From assembly GCF_011742555.1 (NCBI RefSeq), contig NZ_JAAQQR010000008.1, positions 1 to 64,000 of the forward strand: DNA of 64,000 bases, written 5' to 3'. The notes under the pieces are model-generated. The model saw nothing but the letters and a program-made list of their open reading frames with translations. It was not told the DNA's origin and made no database searches. The stretch is from Luteibacter jiangsuensis. Lineage in GTDB: Bacteria; Pseudomonadota; Gammaproteobacteria; Xanthomonadales; Rhodanobacteraceae. Positions 8,815 through 17,612 of the stretch are shown in pieces (the stretch's first letter is position 1; each line of letters opens with the position of its first letter). The position numbers and the translations under genes were made by a program.

Positions 8815-11148
8815 CTAGAACGGCAGCGCCAGGTTCCTGTCCACCGCGAGCAGGCGTTGCCGGAACGCCTGCTTGATGCGCTCCAGCGAACGGCTGCTGT
8901 CCGCATCGAAGCGGAAGATCAGCGCCGGCGACGTATTGGATGCCCTGACCAGCCCCCAGCCGTCGCTCCAGTCGGCCCGAATGCCGTCGATGGTGGCGAT
9001 GCGTGCGTCGTCGAACGACGCGGAGGCACGGAAGGCCTCCATGAACCGGAAGTGCGCCCCTTCGGCCATGGGCATCCGCAGTTCGGGCGTGGACACGCTC
9101 TTCGGCAGGCCGTCGAAGATCTCGCCGACGCTGCGCTCCTCCGGATCGCCGGCGACAATCTCCAGCAACCGGGCCGCGGCATAGATGCCGTCGTCGAAGC
9201 CGTACCAGCGATTGTTGTCGGCAAAGAAGAAATGCCCGCTCATCTCACCCGCCAGCGCCGCGCCCGTTTCGCGCATCTTCGCCTTGATCAGGGAGTGACC
9301 GGTCCGCCACATCAGCGGCACGCCGGCGGCCTCCTGGATCACCGGTCGAAGGTGGCCCGTGCATTTGACGTCGTAGATGACGGTGGCACCGGGATTGCGC
9401 GCAAGCACGTCCTGCGCGAAGAGCATCAACAGACGGTCCGGGTAGACGATCTCCCCGGCCTGCGTCACCACGCCCAGCCGGTCGCCGTCGCCGTCGAAGG
9501 CCACACCGAGGTCGGCGCCGATGGTGTTCACGGCCGCGATCAGGTCGGCCAGGTTGTGCGGGTCGGAAGGGTCGGGGTGGTGATTGGGAAAGCGGCCGTC
9601 CACGTCGCAGTAAAGGGGAATGACCTCGCAGCCGATCTCCTCCAGCACGCGCGGCGCCACCGCACCGGCCACGCCATTGCCGGCATCCACCACCACCTTG
9701 AGCCGGCGCTCCGCCGCCACGTCGCCGCCAATGCGCGACACGTAGGCGTCCAGCACCGGTTGTTCCCGCCAGGTGCCGCCACCATCGGTGGGCAAGCGTC
9801 CTTCCGCGATGCGACGGTGCAGGTCGGCAATGGCGTCTTCCGCCAGGGTCTCGCCGCCGATGACGATCTTGAAGCCGTTGTACTCGGGCGGATTGTGGCT
9901 ACCCGTGACCGACACGCCACAGCCGGTGCCGAAATGGTAGGCCGCGAAGTACACCAGCGGCGTCGGCACCATGCCGAGGTCGATCACGTCGATGCCTGCC
10001 TCGCGCAGGCCGTCCGACAACGCGCCGGCGAGTTCCGCGCCGGAAAGCCTTCCGTCGCGGCCCACCACAATCTCGCGGAGGTCGGCCTCGCGCATGCGCG
10101 CGCCGATGGCCTGGCCGATGCGATGGGCAACCCCGGCGGTGAGCGCCGAGCCCGCCACGCCGCGGATGTCGTAAGCGCGGAAGATCGAGGGATCGACCGC
10201 TTCCGTGTCGCGCGCGGGAACGGCGCGCGCGGGCGGCGGCGGTGTGCTGGATGGCGCGGGCGGGAGGCGCGGCTTGCGTACCACGTCGGCCACGAGGATA
10301 TCTTCCTCCGGCTCGGCCTCCGGCAGCGCGACGGGCCGGCGGCGCCGCGACCACAGCAGGAAGGCGCCGCCACCCAGGCCGACGAGGGTCAGCAGGATGG
10401 CCAGCGCTTCCGAATGCGGAATGACGATGAATGCGCGCGGCATCGCGGCGAAGACATAAAGGGCGGTACCGGCCACCTGCTGCCCTTCCGGCTCGAGTTC
10501 GGCCGAACGCGCGCCGCGGAAAAGCAGTGCCAGGCTGTCGCTGCCGGCGCCCTGGCGCAGTTCGAGGCGCCCGCCGCCGGGCGAAGCGGCCTCGAAACGC
10601 CGGGCCACGTCGTCGAAGGGAAACTCCAGCCAGATCCAGGCCCGCACGGTACCGTTGCCGCTCACCGGCTCGACGATCGTCAGGCGCCGCTCGCCATGGT
10701 CCACGGACGTGGAAGCGGGCGGCACCCCGTCGCTGCCGAGCACGGCCATGAGCTGGGCGGCCTTCGCGTAACCGAACTCGCGATAGTTGGCGCGAACCAC
10801 TTCGTCGAGGCCGCCGCTGTATACCTCCACCGCACGGGCGGCAGGCAACGCGGCGCGCAGCTGCGCCGCGGCCGCGGCATGGTCGTCGATCGTCGCGGCG
10901 AGGCCGCCGTCCGCCACCGCGCGGTGCACCTGCTGGCGCTTGGCCGCCACCAGATCGCTCAGTTCCCTCACGACCTGTCGTTGCGCCGTGCGCGTACGTT
11001 CGGCCGCATCGCCTTCGTCGGCGATCAGCCAGGCCTGCCACGCGCAGAAGGCACCCGCGACGATCAGCAGCGTGGCTCCCGCCAGGGGAATCAACCGCCG
11101 CAGATCCGTCCCGGACAACCCCCTTGCCCCTCCCTCTTTCCGAGCCAT
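8815..11148 (-). CDS. algC: phosphomannomutase/phosphoglucomutase with membrane-anchored N-terminal extension
   Basis: Interconverts hexose 1- and 6-phosphates to feed nucleotide sugars for LPS and exopolysaccharide. The catalytic half (about residues 317-777) has the phosphoserine loop VTGSHNPPEYNGFK, the metal loop FDGDGDRLGVV and the phosphate-binding RASNTSPALIF. The first 315 residues are an added sensor-like region with a membrane segment near 17-40, a periplasmic stretch, and a second membrane segment near 245-268, then a Pro-rich linker. This fused form of 770-780 residues is typical of Xanthomonadales, while the Pseudomonas enzyme has only the catalytic part. It lies downstream of coaBC and dut on the same strand. 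Confidence 0.9.
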   Translation of the reverse strand: MARKEGGARGLSGTDLRRLIPLAGATLLIVAGAFCAWQAWLIADEGDAAERTRTAQRQVVRELSDLVAAKRQQVHRAVADGGLAATIDDHAAAAAQLRAALPAARAVEVYSGGLDEVVRANYREFGYAKAAQLMAVLGSDGVPPASTSVDHGERRLTIVEPVSGNGTVRAWIWLEFPFDDVARRFEAASPGGGRLELRQGAGSDSLALLFRGARSAELEPEGQQVAGTALYVFAAMPRAFIVIPHSEALAILLTLVGLGGGAFLLWSRRRRPVALPEAEPEEDILVADVVRKPRLPPAPSSTPPPPARAVPARDTEAVDPSIFRAYDIRGVAGSALTAGVAHRIGQAIGARMREADLREIVVGRDGRLSGAELAGALSDGLREAGIDVIDLGMVPTPLVYFAAYHFGTGCGVSVTGSHNPPEYNGFKIVIGGETLAEDAIADLHRRIAEGRLPTDGGGTWREQPVLDAYVSRIGGDVAAERRLKVVVDAGNGVAGAVAPRVLEEIGCEVIPLYCDVDGRFPNHHPDPSDPHNLADLIAAVNTIGADLGVAFDGDGDRLGVVTQAGEIVYPDRLLMLFAQDVLARNPGATVIYDVKCTGHLRPVIQEAAGVPLMWRTGHSLIKAKMRETGAALAGEMSGHFFFADNNRWYGFDDGIYAAARLLEIVAGDPEERSVGEIFDGLPKSVSTPELRMPMAEGAHFRFMEAFRASASFDDARIATIDGIRADWSDGWGLVRASNTSPALIFRFDADSSRSLERIKQAFRQRLLAVDRNLALPF

Positions 11149-11170
11149 GGTGCCCCTTGTGTCCCTGAGA

Positions 11171-11626
11171 TCAGCCTACACCCGTGGAACCGAATCCCCC
11201 TTCGCCCCGCTGCGAAGGCGTGAACCCGTCGACCACGCGCAGACGCGCCCGGCCCACCGGTACCAGCAATAGTTGCGCAATCCGGTCGCCCGGCGCGATG
11301 GTCACGTTCGCGTTTCCGCGATTCCAGCAGGAAATCATCAGCGGCCCCTGGTAGTCGGCATCGATCACGCCCACCAGATTGCCCATCACGAGCCCCTGTT
11401 TATGGCCCAGTCCGGAGCGCGGCACGATCAGCGCGCACCAGGCCGGGTCGCCGATATGGATGGCCATCCCGCTCGGAACCAGCAGGCTCTCGCCGGGCGC
11501 CAGCGTGACCGGCGCCTCGACGGCGGCGCGCAGGTCCATGCCGGCGCTTCCCTCCGTGGCCGGTTCCGGCAGGGGAATGCTGTCGCCCAGACGCGGGTCG
11601 AGGATCTTCAGTTCGATGTCGATCAA
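11171..11626 (-). CDS. dut: deoxyuridine 5'-triphosphate nucleotidohydrolase
   Basis: Hydrolyses dUTP to dUMP, preventing uracil incorporation and supplying thymidylate synthesis. All trimeric dUTPase motifs are present: [44 protein letters not shown] and the Gly-rich tail [10 protein letters not shown]. The start is taken as TTG at 11626, which overlaps the coaBC stop (TTGA) and gives 151 residues, the family's length. No ATG or GTG fits before the first conserved strand (IELKILDP). The overlap suggests translational coupling to coaBC. Confidence 0.93.
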   Translation of the reverse strand: MIDIELKILDPRLGDSIPLPEPATEGSAGMDLRAAVEAPVTLAPGESLLVPSGMAIHIGDPAWCALIVPRSGLGHKQGLVMGNLVGVIDADYQGPLMISCWNRGNANVTIAPGDRIAQLLLVPVGRARLRVVDGFTPSQRGEGGFGSTGVG

Positions 11627-12834
11627 GGGTGGGTTCCGGAGCCGGAGAGGAAGCGTTCGGCGATGCGCGCGACGAGCTGGCGGGCCAGGTCCGTCTTCGG
11701 CATCTCGGGCAGCGACTCGTCGCCACCCGGCCAGTAGAGGTGCAACGCGTTGTCCGCCACTTCGAACCCCTTGCCGCCACCGACCTCGTTCGCGGCGATC
11801 ATGTCGATGCCCTTCCTGCGCAGCTTCTCGCCCGCGTAGCTGGCGAGCTCGCGCGTTTCCGCGGCGAAGCCCACCAGGAACGGGCGCCCGTCCGCTGCGG
11901 CCAGCGAGGCGATGATGTCGGGGTTCTCGGTGAGTTCGAGGTGAAGGGGAGCCCCCGATGCCTTCTTCAACTTGTGCTCGGAGGTTTCGCTGGGGCGGTA
12001 GTCGCCGACCGCCGCGGCGCCGATGTAGATGTCCGCACCGCGAGCCGCGGACAGCACGGCCTCGTGCATCTGCCGTGCGCTGCGCACATCCACGCGGCGC
12101 ACGCCCGGTGGCGTCGGCAGCGCCACGGGGCCCGCGACCAGCGTCACGTCGGCGCCGGCGTCGCGCGCCGCGCCCGCCACGGCGAAACCCATGCGACCGG
12201 AGCTGCGATTGCCGATAAAGCGCACCGGATCGATGTCCTCGTAGGTGGGCCCGGCACTCACGACCACGCGGCGGCCGCGCAGCGGCTGGTCGCCGAACGA
12301 GGCGACCATGATGTCTCGCAGTTCGTGCGGTTCGAGCATCCGGCCCGAGCCGATGTCGCCGCAGGCCTGATCGCCGTCCGCGGGGCCGAGCACGCCGATG
12401 CCGCGGACACGCAGCGTGCCCACGTTGGCCTGCACCGCAAGGCTCGCCCACATTTGCTGGTTCATGGCCGGAGCGACGTACACCGGCGCCGCGGTGGCAA
12501 GAACCACCGTCGAAAGGAGGTCGTCGGCAAAGCCGTGGGCCAGACGTGCGATGGTGTCGGCGCTTGCCGGCGCGATGAGAACTCGCTCAGCCCAGCGGGC
12601 GAGTTCGATGTGTCCCATGGCGGCCTCGCCCTGCTCGTCCCAGAGGCTCACGCGGACCGGTTGTCCGGAGAGGGCCTGGAAGGTCGTGGGCGTGACGAAG
12701 TGGGTCGCGCCTTCGGTCATCACCACGCGCACCTCGGCCTCGAGGTCGCGCAGGCGGCGGACGAGCTCGCAGATCTTGTAAGCGGCGATACCTCCGGTAA
12801 CGCCAATGAGGATGCGACGCTGGCGAAGACTCAT
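11623..12834 (-). CDS. coaBC: bifunctional phosphopantothenoylcysteine decarboxylase / phosphopantothenate--cysteine ligase
   Basis: Catalyses two consecutive steps of coenzyme A synthesis. The N-terminal CoaC flavoprotein domain (about 1-180) shows [46 protein letters not shown] and a [13 protein letters not shown] loop with the active Cys. The C-terminal CoaB domain (about 185-403) shows [20 protein letters not shown] and [10 protein letters not shown]. At 403 residues it has the normal length. It heads the coaBC-dut-algC unit and is divergent from radC. Confidence 0.96.
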   Translation of the reverse strand: MSLRQRRILIGVTGGIAAYKICELVRRLRDLEAEVRVVMTEGATHFVTPTTFQALSGQPVRVSLWDEQGEAAMGHIELARWAERVLIAPASADTIARLAHGFADDLLSTVVLATAAPVYVAPAMNQQMWASLAVQANVGTLRVRGIGVLGPADGDQACGDIGSGRMLEPHELRDIMVASFGDQPLRGRRVVVSAGPTYEDIDPVRFIGNRSSGRMGFAVAGAARDAGADVTLVAGPVALPTPPGVRRVDVRSARQMHEAVLSAARGADIYIGAAAVGDYRPSETSEHKLKKASGAPLHLELTENPDIIASLAAADGRPFLVGFAAETRELASYAGEKLRRKGIDMIAANEVGGGKGFEVADNALHLYWPGGDESLPEMPKTDLARQLVARIAERFLSGSGTHP

Positions 12835-12992
12835 GACGAAATCCGCGCTCTTCGGGAGGGCCGCTAGCTTAACGGATTCCGCCCGGCGACTCGGGGCGGT
12901 TTTTCAGAATCGTTCTATCGCCAGACGCCCTGCGCCAACCCTAACTTGTCTCTCGCGCCGTGCGATGCGCGGCACCTACATGAGGCATCACG

Positions 12993-13751
12993 ATGAAACC
13001 CGGGCCCGACGACACGTCCGCCGTTCGCGAAGCACCGATCGCACCCCCGACGTACCGGTCACAGCCCATCCGCAGCTGGGCCACCCACGAGCGCCCGCGC
13101 GAACGCCTTTACGCGCATGGGGCGTCCGCGCTTTCCGACGCCGAATTGCTCGCGGTGCTCCTGGGCAGCGGCAGCGCCGGTAGCGACGCCGTCACCACGG
13201 CCCGCTCCATCCTCTCCCGCGCGGGGGGCCTGGGCCGCCTGCTGTCCGAAGCCGGCGAACTGCCACCCATCAGTGGCTTCGGCCCGGTGAAGCGGGCCCG
13301 CCTCATGGTCGCGCTGGAACTGGCACGCCGCGCACTCAGCGAGGGCCTGGTCGACCTGCCGCGCATCGACAACCCGCGCGACAGCGCCCAATACCTCAGG
13401 GCCCGCCTCGTGCACCTGCGCCACGAGGTCTTCGCCTGCCTCTTCCTCGACACCCGCCACCGCGTGCTGGCCTACGAGGAACTCTTCCGCGGCACGATCG
13501 ACGGCGCCAGCGTCTATCCCCGCGAAGTGGTTCGCGCGTGCCTCCGCCATCACGCCAGCGCGGTCATCCTCGCGCACAACCACCCGTCGGGCGTGGCCGA
13601 GCCCAGCGCGGCCGACCTCGACATCACGCGCACCCTCATCGACGCGCTGGCACTCATGGACATCCGGGTGCTCGACCACCTGATCGTCGGTCACGGCGAG
13701 CCGGTATCCCTGGCCGAACGCGGCCTCATGCAGCGGAACGTCCCGCTCTGA
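12993..13751 (+). CDS. radC: RadC family JAB-domain protein
   Basis: 252-residue protein with an N-terminal helix-hairpin-helix region (about 40-110, GFGPVKRARLMVALELARR) and a C-terminal JAB/MPN domain. The metal signature HNHPSGVAEPSAADLD is intact. The family is named for DNA repair, but the E. coli role in repair was later doubted and the true function remains unsettled. The N-terminus (KPGPDDTSAVREAPIAPPTY) is longer than usual; a start further in is possible but no better candidate is evident. Confidence 0.92.
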   Translation: MKPGPDDTSAVREAPIAPPTYRSQPIRSWATHERPRERLYAHGASALSDAELLAVLLGSGSAGSDAVTTARSILSRAGGLGRLLSEAGELPPISGFGPVKRARLMVALELARRALSEGLVDLPRIDNPRDSAQYLRARLVHLRHEVFACLFLDTRHRVLAYEELFRGTIDGASVYPREVVRACLRHHASAVILAHNHPSGVAEPSAADLDITRTLIDALALMDIRVLDHLIVGHGEPVSLAERGLMQRNVPL

Positions 13752-13788
13752 AAAAAAAAGACGGCGCGAGTGCCGCTCGCGCCGTCTT
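13751..13788 (-). terminator. intrinsic terminator, U-tract on the minus strand
   Basis: An 11-bp GC-rich stem (13760-13770 with 13776-13786) and a 5-base loop. On the minus strand it is followed by nine or more U (complement of 13751-13759). On the plus strand only UU follows the stem. It therefore terminates minus-strand RNA best, yet no minus-strand gene lies to its right before argS. It may also weakly end radC transcripts. Confidence 0.75.
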
Positions 13789-14181
13789 GGGTCACCTTCG
13801 AGGGAGGGGGCAGGCGACCCGCCGTGCCGTTGGCCGGGGAGACACCGGGCACGGGGCGAATCATGACAAGCAGCCATGACAGCCGAATGACGCGTCGCCG
13901 CACAGCCCGTGATTGCGTCGGGCCCGAAGTTATGCACATCGCGCGCTTTTCCCACTTGGACGTCACAGTTCCTGTTTACACGAAGGTACAAATCCTAATT
14001 CATTGAATTTAAAGGCCATGAGTCGTTACGGCCCTGTGTCAACCCCGATGCCTCCGTTACGCCTGCAACCGGGCGCCTTATTGCCCACAGAGTTATCCAC
14101 AGGCAGGAGGTATGCGCACCGGGATGCCCCGGGGGCCCCATCTGATAGGATTGCCGGTTCCATCGCCGCCTCGCGCATCCC
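13789..14181. other. intergenic region radC-argS, no protein gene seen
   Basis: This holds no convincing coding frame on either strand. It contains an AT-rich block (about 13970-14012, including TTTACA at 13975-13980) that probably carries the argS promoter, and a DnaA-box motif near 14093. On the minus strand it could encode a small RNA ending at the terminator 13751-13788; I could not identify a family or a firm promoter. Confidence 0.5.
14093..14101 (+). promoter_or_regulatory. perfect DnaA box upstream of argS
   Basis: TTATCCACA matches the high-affinity DnaA box exactly. A weaker copy, TTGCCCACA, lies 12 bp upstream in the same orientation (14081-14089). They sit about 80-100 bp before the argS start, where bound DnaA could influence transcription. 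A chance match is possible. Confidence 0.4.
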
Positions 14182-15870
14182 GTGAAACAAGAGCTGAAAC
14201 AACTGGTATTGCAGGCCATCGGCGCCCTGCGTGAATCCGGCAAGCTGCCGTCCGACTTCGTGGCGCCGGTCTTCGTCATCGAGCGAACCCGAAGCCGCGA
14301 CCACGGCGATTTCGCCACCAATGCCGCCATGATGATGGCCAAGGCGGCCGGCCGTAAGCCGCGCGACATCGCCACCGACCTTGTCGAAGCCCTGCCGCCC
14401 TCCCCCATGGTGGGCAAGGTGGAGATTGCCGGGCCCGGCTTCATCAACTTCTTCCTGGCCCCGGCCGCCTTCCATGCGGAAATCGAGCAGGCACTGGGCC
14501 AGGGCGGCCGGTATGGCCGCAACAACGACGGCCAGGGCCGCACGGCGGGCGTCGAGTTCGTGTCGGCCAATCCCACGGGGCCGCTGCATGTCGGCCACGG
14601 CCGCGCTGCCGCCATCGGCGACAGCCTCAGCCGGTTGCTGGAGGCCGCAGGCTGGAAGGTATTCCGCGAGTTCTACTACAACGACGCCGGTGTCCAGATC
14701 GCCAACCTGGCGCTTTCCACGCAGGCCCGGGCGAAGGGCATCGCGCCCGACGAGGCCGGCTGGCCGGAGTCCGGCTACCGCGGCGACTACATCGCCGACG
14801 TGGCCCGTGCGTTTCTTGCCCGGGAGTCCGTGGAAGCGGACGGCGAGACGGTGGTTGCCAGCGGCGATGCCGACAATCTCGACGATGTTCGCCGCTTTGC
14901 CGTGGCGTATCTGCGCCACGAACAGGATCTCGACCTCAAGGCCTTCGGCGTCGGCTTCGACGTCTATTACCTCGAGTCGTCGCTCTATACGGAAGGCAAG
15001 GTGGACGAAACCGTGCGCGAGTTGGTTGCCCACGGCCACACCTACGAGGAAGGCGGGGCTCTGTGGCTGCGCTCCACCGATTTCGGTGACGACAAGGACC
15101 GCGTGATGCGCAAGTCCGACGGCACCTACACCTATTTCCTGCCCGACGTCGCTTACCACCGCACCAAGTGGCAGCGCGGCTACGAGCGTGCGATTACGGA
15201 ACTCGGTTCCGACCACCACGGTTCGCTGGCACGCGTGAAGGCAGGCCTGCAGGCGCTCGATGCCGGCATTCCGGCGAACTGGCCCGAGTACGTGCTGCAC
15301 CAGATGGTGACGGTCATGCGCGGCGGCGAGGAAGTGAAGATTTCCAAGCGCGCCGGCTCCTACGTCACCCTTCGCGACCTCATCGACGAGGCTGGCCGCG
15401 ACGCCACGCGCTACTTCCTCATCGCGCGCAAGGCCGACTCGCAGCTGGTGTTCGACATCGACCTCGCCCGCTCGCAGAGCAACGACAACCCGGTCTATTA
15501 CATTCAGTACGCGCATGCCCGCGCCTGCCGCGTGTTTCGCGAACTGGCCGATCGCGGGCTTTCCACCGATCGCGGCAACGGCATCGCCAGGCTCGATCGC
15601 CTGGACACCGAGCACGAGTCGGTACTGATGGTGGAGCTCTCGCGCTACCCGGAAATGGTCGAGTCCGCCGCCGCCAATCTGGAACCGCACCTGATCGCGC
15701 AATACCTTCGGGAGCTCGCGGGCGCGCTTCACAGCTACTATCACGAGCACAAGTGGATCGTCGACGACACCGACCTGCGCGATGCGCGGCTTGCCCTGGT
15801 GGCCGCCACGCAGCAGGTGTTGAAGAACGGTCTCGATCTGCTGGGCATATCCGCCCCGGAGAGCATGTAA
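14182..15870 (+). CDS. argS: arginine--tRNA ligase
   Basis: Cytoplasmic class I synthetase charging tRNA-Arg. The protein has 562 residues. It has the N-terminal Add1 domain, the HIGH motif as [14 protein letters not shown] in a [13 protein letters not shown] context, a KMSKS-like [12 protein letters not shown] loop and a C-terminal DALR anticodon domain starting near [14 protein letters not shown]. The start is GTG at 14182 ([12 protein letters not shown]). The SPOR protein gene begins at the base after its stop codon. Confidence 0.97.
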   Translation: MKQELKQLVLQAIGALRESGKLPSDFVAPVFVIERTRSRDHGDFATNAAMMMAKAAGRKPRDIATDLVEALPPSPMVGKVEIAGPGFINFFLAPAAFHAEIEQALGQGGRYGRNNDGQGRTAGVEFVSANPTGPLHVGHGRAAAIGDSLSRLLEAAGWKVFREFYYNDAGVQIANLALSTQARAKGIAPDEAGWPESGYRGDYIADVARAFLARESVEADGETVVASGDADNLDDVRRFAVAYLRHEQDLDLKAFGVGFDVYYLESSLYTEGKVDETVRELVAHGHTYEEGGALWLRSTDFGDDKDRVMRKSDGTYTYFLPDVAYHRTKWQRGYERAITELGSDHHGSLARVKAGLQALDAGIPANWPEYVLHQMVTVMRGGEEVKISKRAGSYVTLRDLIDEAGRDATRYFLIARKADSQLVFDIDLARSQSNDNPVYYIQYAHARACRVFRELADRGLSTDRGNGIARLDRLDTEHESVLMVELSRYPEMVESAAANLEPHLIAQYLRELAGALHSYYHEHKWIVDDTDLRDARLALVAATQQVLKNGLDLLGISAPESM

Positions 15871-16602
15871 ATGGCAACTCGCAAGAAAGGCAAAGGCCGC
15901 CAGGCCGTCCGCAACGGTTCGAGCGGCATGCCGGGCTGGGGCTGGGCGCTGATCGGCATTCTCGCCGGCGCCATGCTCATGGCCTTCGCCATGCGCGGCA
16001 CGTGGATGCCGATGATGCGCCAGCACGACGGTCCGGAGCCGAATCCGCAGGCCACCGCGCAAAAGGGCAGCGATCCGGGCGTGGTCGACCAGACCGAGGC
16101 CGAGAAACCGAAGAAGCCGTCGTACGACTTCTATTCGGTGCTTTCCGAGAAAGAGGTGCGCATCCCCGACGCGGAGATCCGTGCGCAGGCGAGCGCGGAA
16201 GCCCAGCAGAAACAGCAACAGCAGGCAGCGCAGCAACAGGCTGCGCAACAAGCCGCTGCCGCGCAGCAGCAGGCCCAGGCTAACGCCGCCGCGGCCAATC
16301 TGCCGAAGGCCGCCACCCAGACGGTCACCGCGGTACCGGCGCAGGCCGCTCCCGCCGCTGCCAGCGGCTCGGGTTACCTGCTCCAGGTGGGCGCGTTCCC
16401 GAGCGCCGCGGATGCCGAGGCACTGAAAGCCAAGCTCGCCTTGCAGGGCTTCGTGGCCAACGTGCAGTCGGTGAAGGTGGGCGCGCAGACCTATAACCGG
16501 GTGCGCCTCGGGCCGTTCAAGTCGGCCACGGACCTGGAAAGCACGAAGCAGCGCCTGCAGGCGGCGGGTATCAGCGCCATTGCCTTGAAGGAAGGCGGCT
16601 GA
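15871..16602 (+). CDS. FtsN-like SPOR domain protein
   Basis: 243-residue bitopic membrane protein. A short basic cytoplasmic tail is followed by one membrane segment (about 24-42) and a Gln/Ala-rich periplasmic linker (about 108-140). A C-terminal SPOR domain (about 165-243) begins YLLQVGAFPSAADAEALKAK. SPOR domains bind denuded septal glycan, so a role in cell division is likely. The architecture and its place directly after argS match the FtsN-like gene of other Xanthomonadales. It begins directly after the argS TAA, so the two are translationally linked. Confidence 0.85.
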   Translation: MATRKKGKGRQAVRNGSSGMPGWGWALIGILAGAMLMAFAMRGTWMPMMRQHDGPEPNPQATAQKGSDPGVVDQTEAEKPKKPSYDFYSVLSEKEVRIPDAEIRAQASAEAQQKQQQQAAQQQAAQQAAAAQQQAQANAAAANLPKAATQTVTAVPAQAAPAAASGSGYLLQVGAFPSAADAEALKAKLALQGFVANVQSVKVGAQTYNRVRLGPFKSATDLESTKQRLQAAGISAIALKEGG

Positions 16603-16610
16603 CTTGCTCT

Positions 16611-16692
16611 CGTCATTCCCGCGAAAGCGGGAATCCAGGACCTTGTCGCTTGACCGGAGACCGGGGCCCTGGGTCCCTGCGTTCGCAGGGAC
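16611..16692. repeat. dispersed double-hairpin repeat
   Basis: Two short hairpins in tandem: ATTCCCGC-GAAA-GCGGGAAT (16615-16634) and GTCCCTGC-GTTC-GCAGGGAC (16673-16692), 38 bp apart. The arms CGTCATTCCCGCGAAAGCGG and TGGGTCCCTGCGTTCGCAGG are of a kind widely scattered between genes in gammaproteobacteria. It lies between the convergent SPOR and dehydrogenase genes and may serve as a two-way terminator. Confidence 0.7.
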
Positions 16693-16695
16693 GAC

Positions 16696-17556
16696 TCACG
16701 AGCGGCGCTTCAACCTGATCAGCGCCGAGATGTCATCGTCGCCGTAGCCTCGCGACATCAGTTCGCCGAAGTCCGCCAGGGACCGTTCGATGATGGTGCG
16801 ATCCGTGCCTGCCTCGGTGGCGATGCCGCGCACGATGCCGAGATCCTTGTGCAGCAGGGCCAGCTTGAAGCCCACCGAGAATTCGTTGCGCAGCATGGTG
16901 GCGCCGCGCTTGTCGAGGAACCAGTTGCCGGCCGCCCCGGCCGCGAGCGTCGGCAGCAGACGCTCCGCCTCGAGGCCCAGCGATTCGCCGAGCGCCAGCC
17001 CTTCCGTCACCGCCTGAGCGATGCCCGCGACCAGCACCTGGTTGACGGCCTTCGTCGCCTGGCCGCTGCCCACACCGCCCATGTGCGTGACGCGAGCGGC
17101 ATACGCTTCGAGCACCGGACGCGCGCGCTCGAGCACCGCGGCGTCGCCGCCCACCATCACCGACAGCTTGCCGTTCTTCGCTCCTTCGACGCCGCCCGAT
17201 ACCGGCGCATCGAGGAAATCGACGCCCACCTCGGCAAGCATGAGTGCCGCTTTCTTCGCAGTGGCGGGCGCCACAGTGGAATGATCCACCACGATCGCGC
17301 CCTTCTTCAGGGATGGCAGCAGCGCCTCGACCACGCCGATCACGTCGGCGTCCGCGCTCACGCACAGTGCGATAACGTCGCAGGACGCGCCCATGCCGGC
17401 CATGTCCGGCGCGGCCACGCCCCATTCGGCGGCCAGGGCGTCGGCTTTCGCCTGCGTGCGATTGCCCACGGCCGCGAGAAGCCCCTTGGCATGAAGGTGG
17501 CCGGCCATGGGCGCACCCATCGCGCCCAATCCGATGAAAGCTGCTTTCAGACTCAT
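16696..17556 (-). CDS. NAD(P)-dependent 3-hydroxyisobutyrate dehydrogenase-like oxidoreductase
   Basis: 286-residue beta-hydroxyacid dehydrogenase. The Rossmann motif GLGAMGAPMAGHLHAKG is followed by the substrate loop DAPVSGGVEGAKNGKLSVMV and the catalytic Lys in QATKAVNQVLV. The family includes 3-hydroxyisobutyrate dehydrogenase (MmsB) and tartronate semialdehyde reductase (GarR/GlxR). The substrate cannot be fixed from this sequence, and no valine or glyoxylate pathway genes adjoin it. Confidence 0.88.
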   Translation of the reverse strand: MSLKAAFIGLGAMGAPMAGHLHAKGLLAAVGNRTQAKADALAAEWGVAAPDMAGMGASCDVIALCVSADADVIGVVEALLPSLKKGAIVVDHSTVAPATAKKAALMLAEVGVDFLDAPVSGGVEGAKNGKLSVMVGGDAAVLERARPVLEAYAARVTHMGGVGSGQATKAVNQVLVAGIAQAVTEGLALGESLGLEAERLLPTLAAGAAGNWFLDKRGATMLRNEFSVGFKLALLHKDLGIVRGIATEAGTDRTIIERSLADFGELMSRGYGDDDISALIRLKRRS

Positions 17557-17581
17557 GTTCGTTCCTGGCGTGGGGAAAGCT

Positions 17582-17603
17582 CGGCGCGGCCGGTGCCGCG
17601 CCG
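17582..17603 (-). terminator. candidate hairpin downstream of speA
   Basis: A near-perfect stem CGGCGCGGC / GCCGCGCCG with a 4-base loop lies 10 bp past the speA stop. Only a short CTTT follows on the minus strand, so termination would be weak. Confidence 0.4.
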
Positions 17604-17612
17604 TGCGCGGAT

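Noticed and set aside
8857-11223. 788-codon open frame opposite algC
   Set aside because: Antisense shadow of a recognised enzyme; no start context and no conserved motif.
14026-16251. 741-codon open frame opposite argS and the SPOR gene
   Set aside because: It spans two real genes and the intergenic DNA; composition is that of a shadow.
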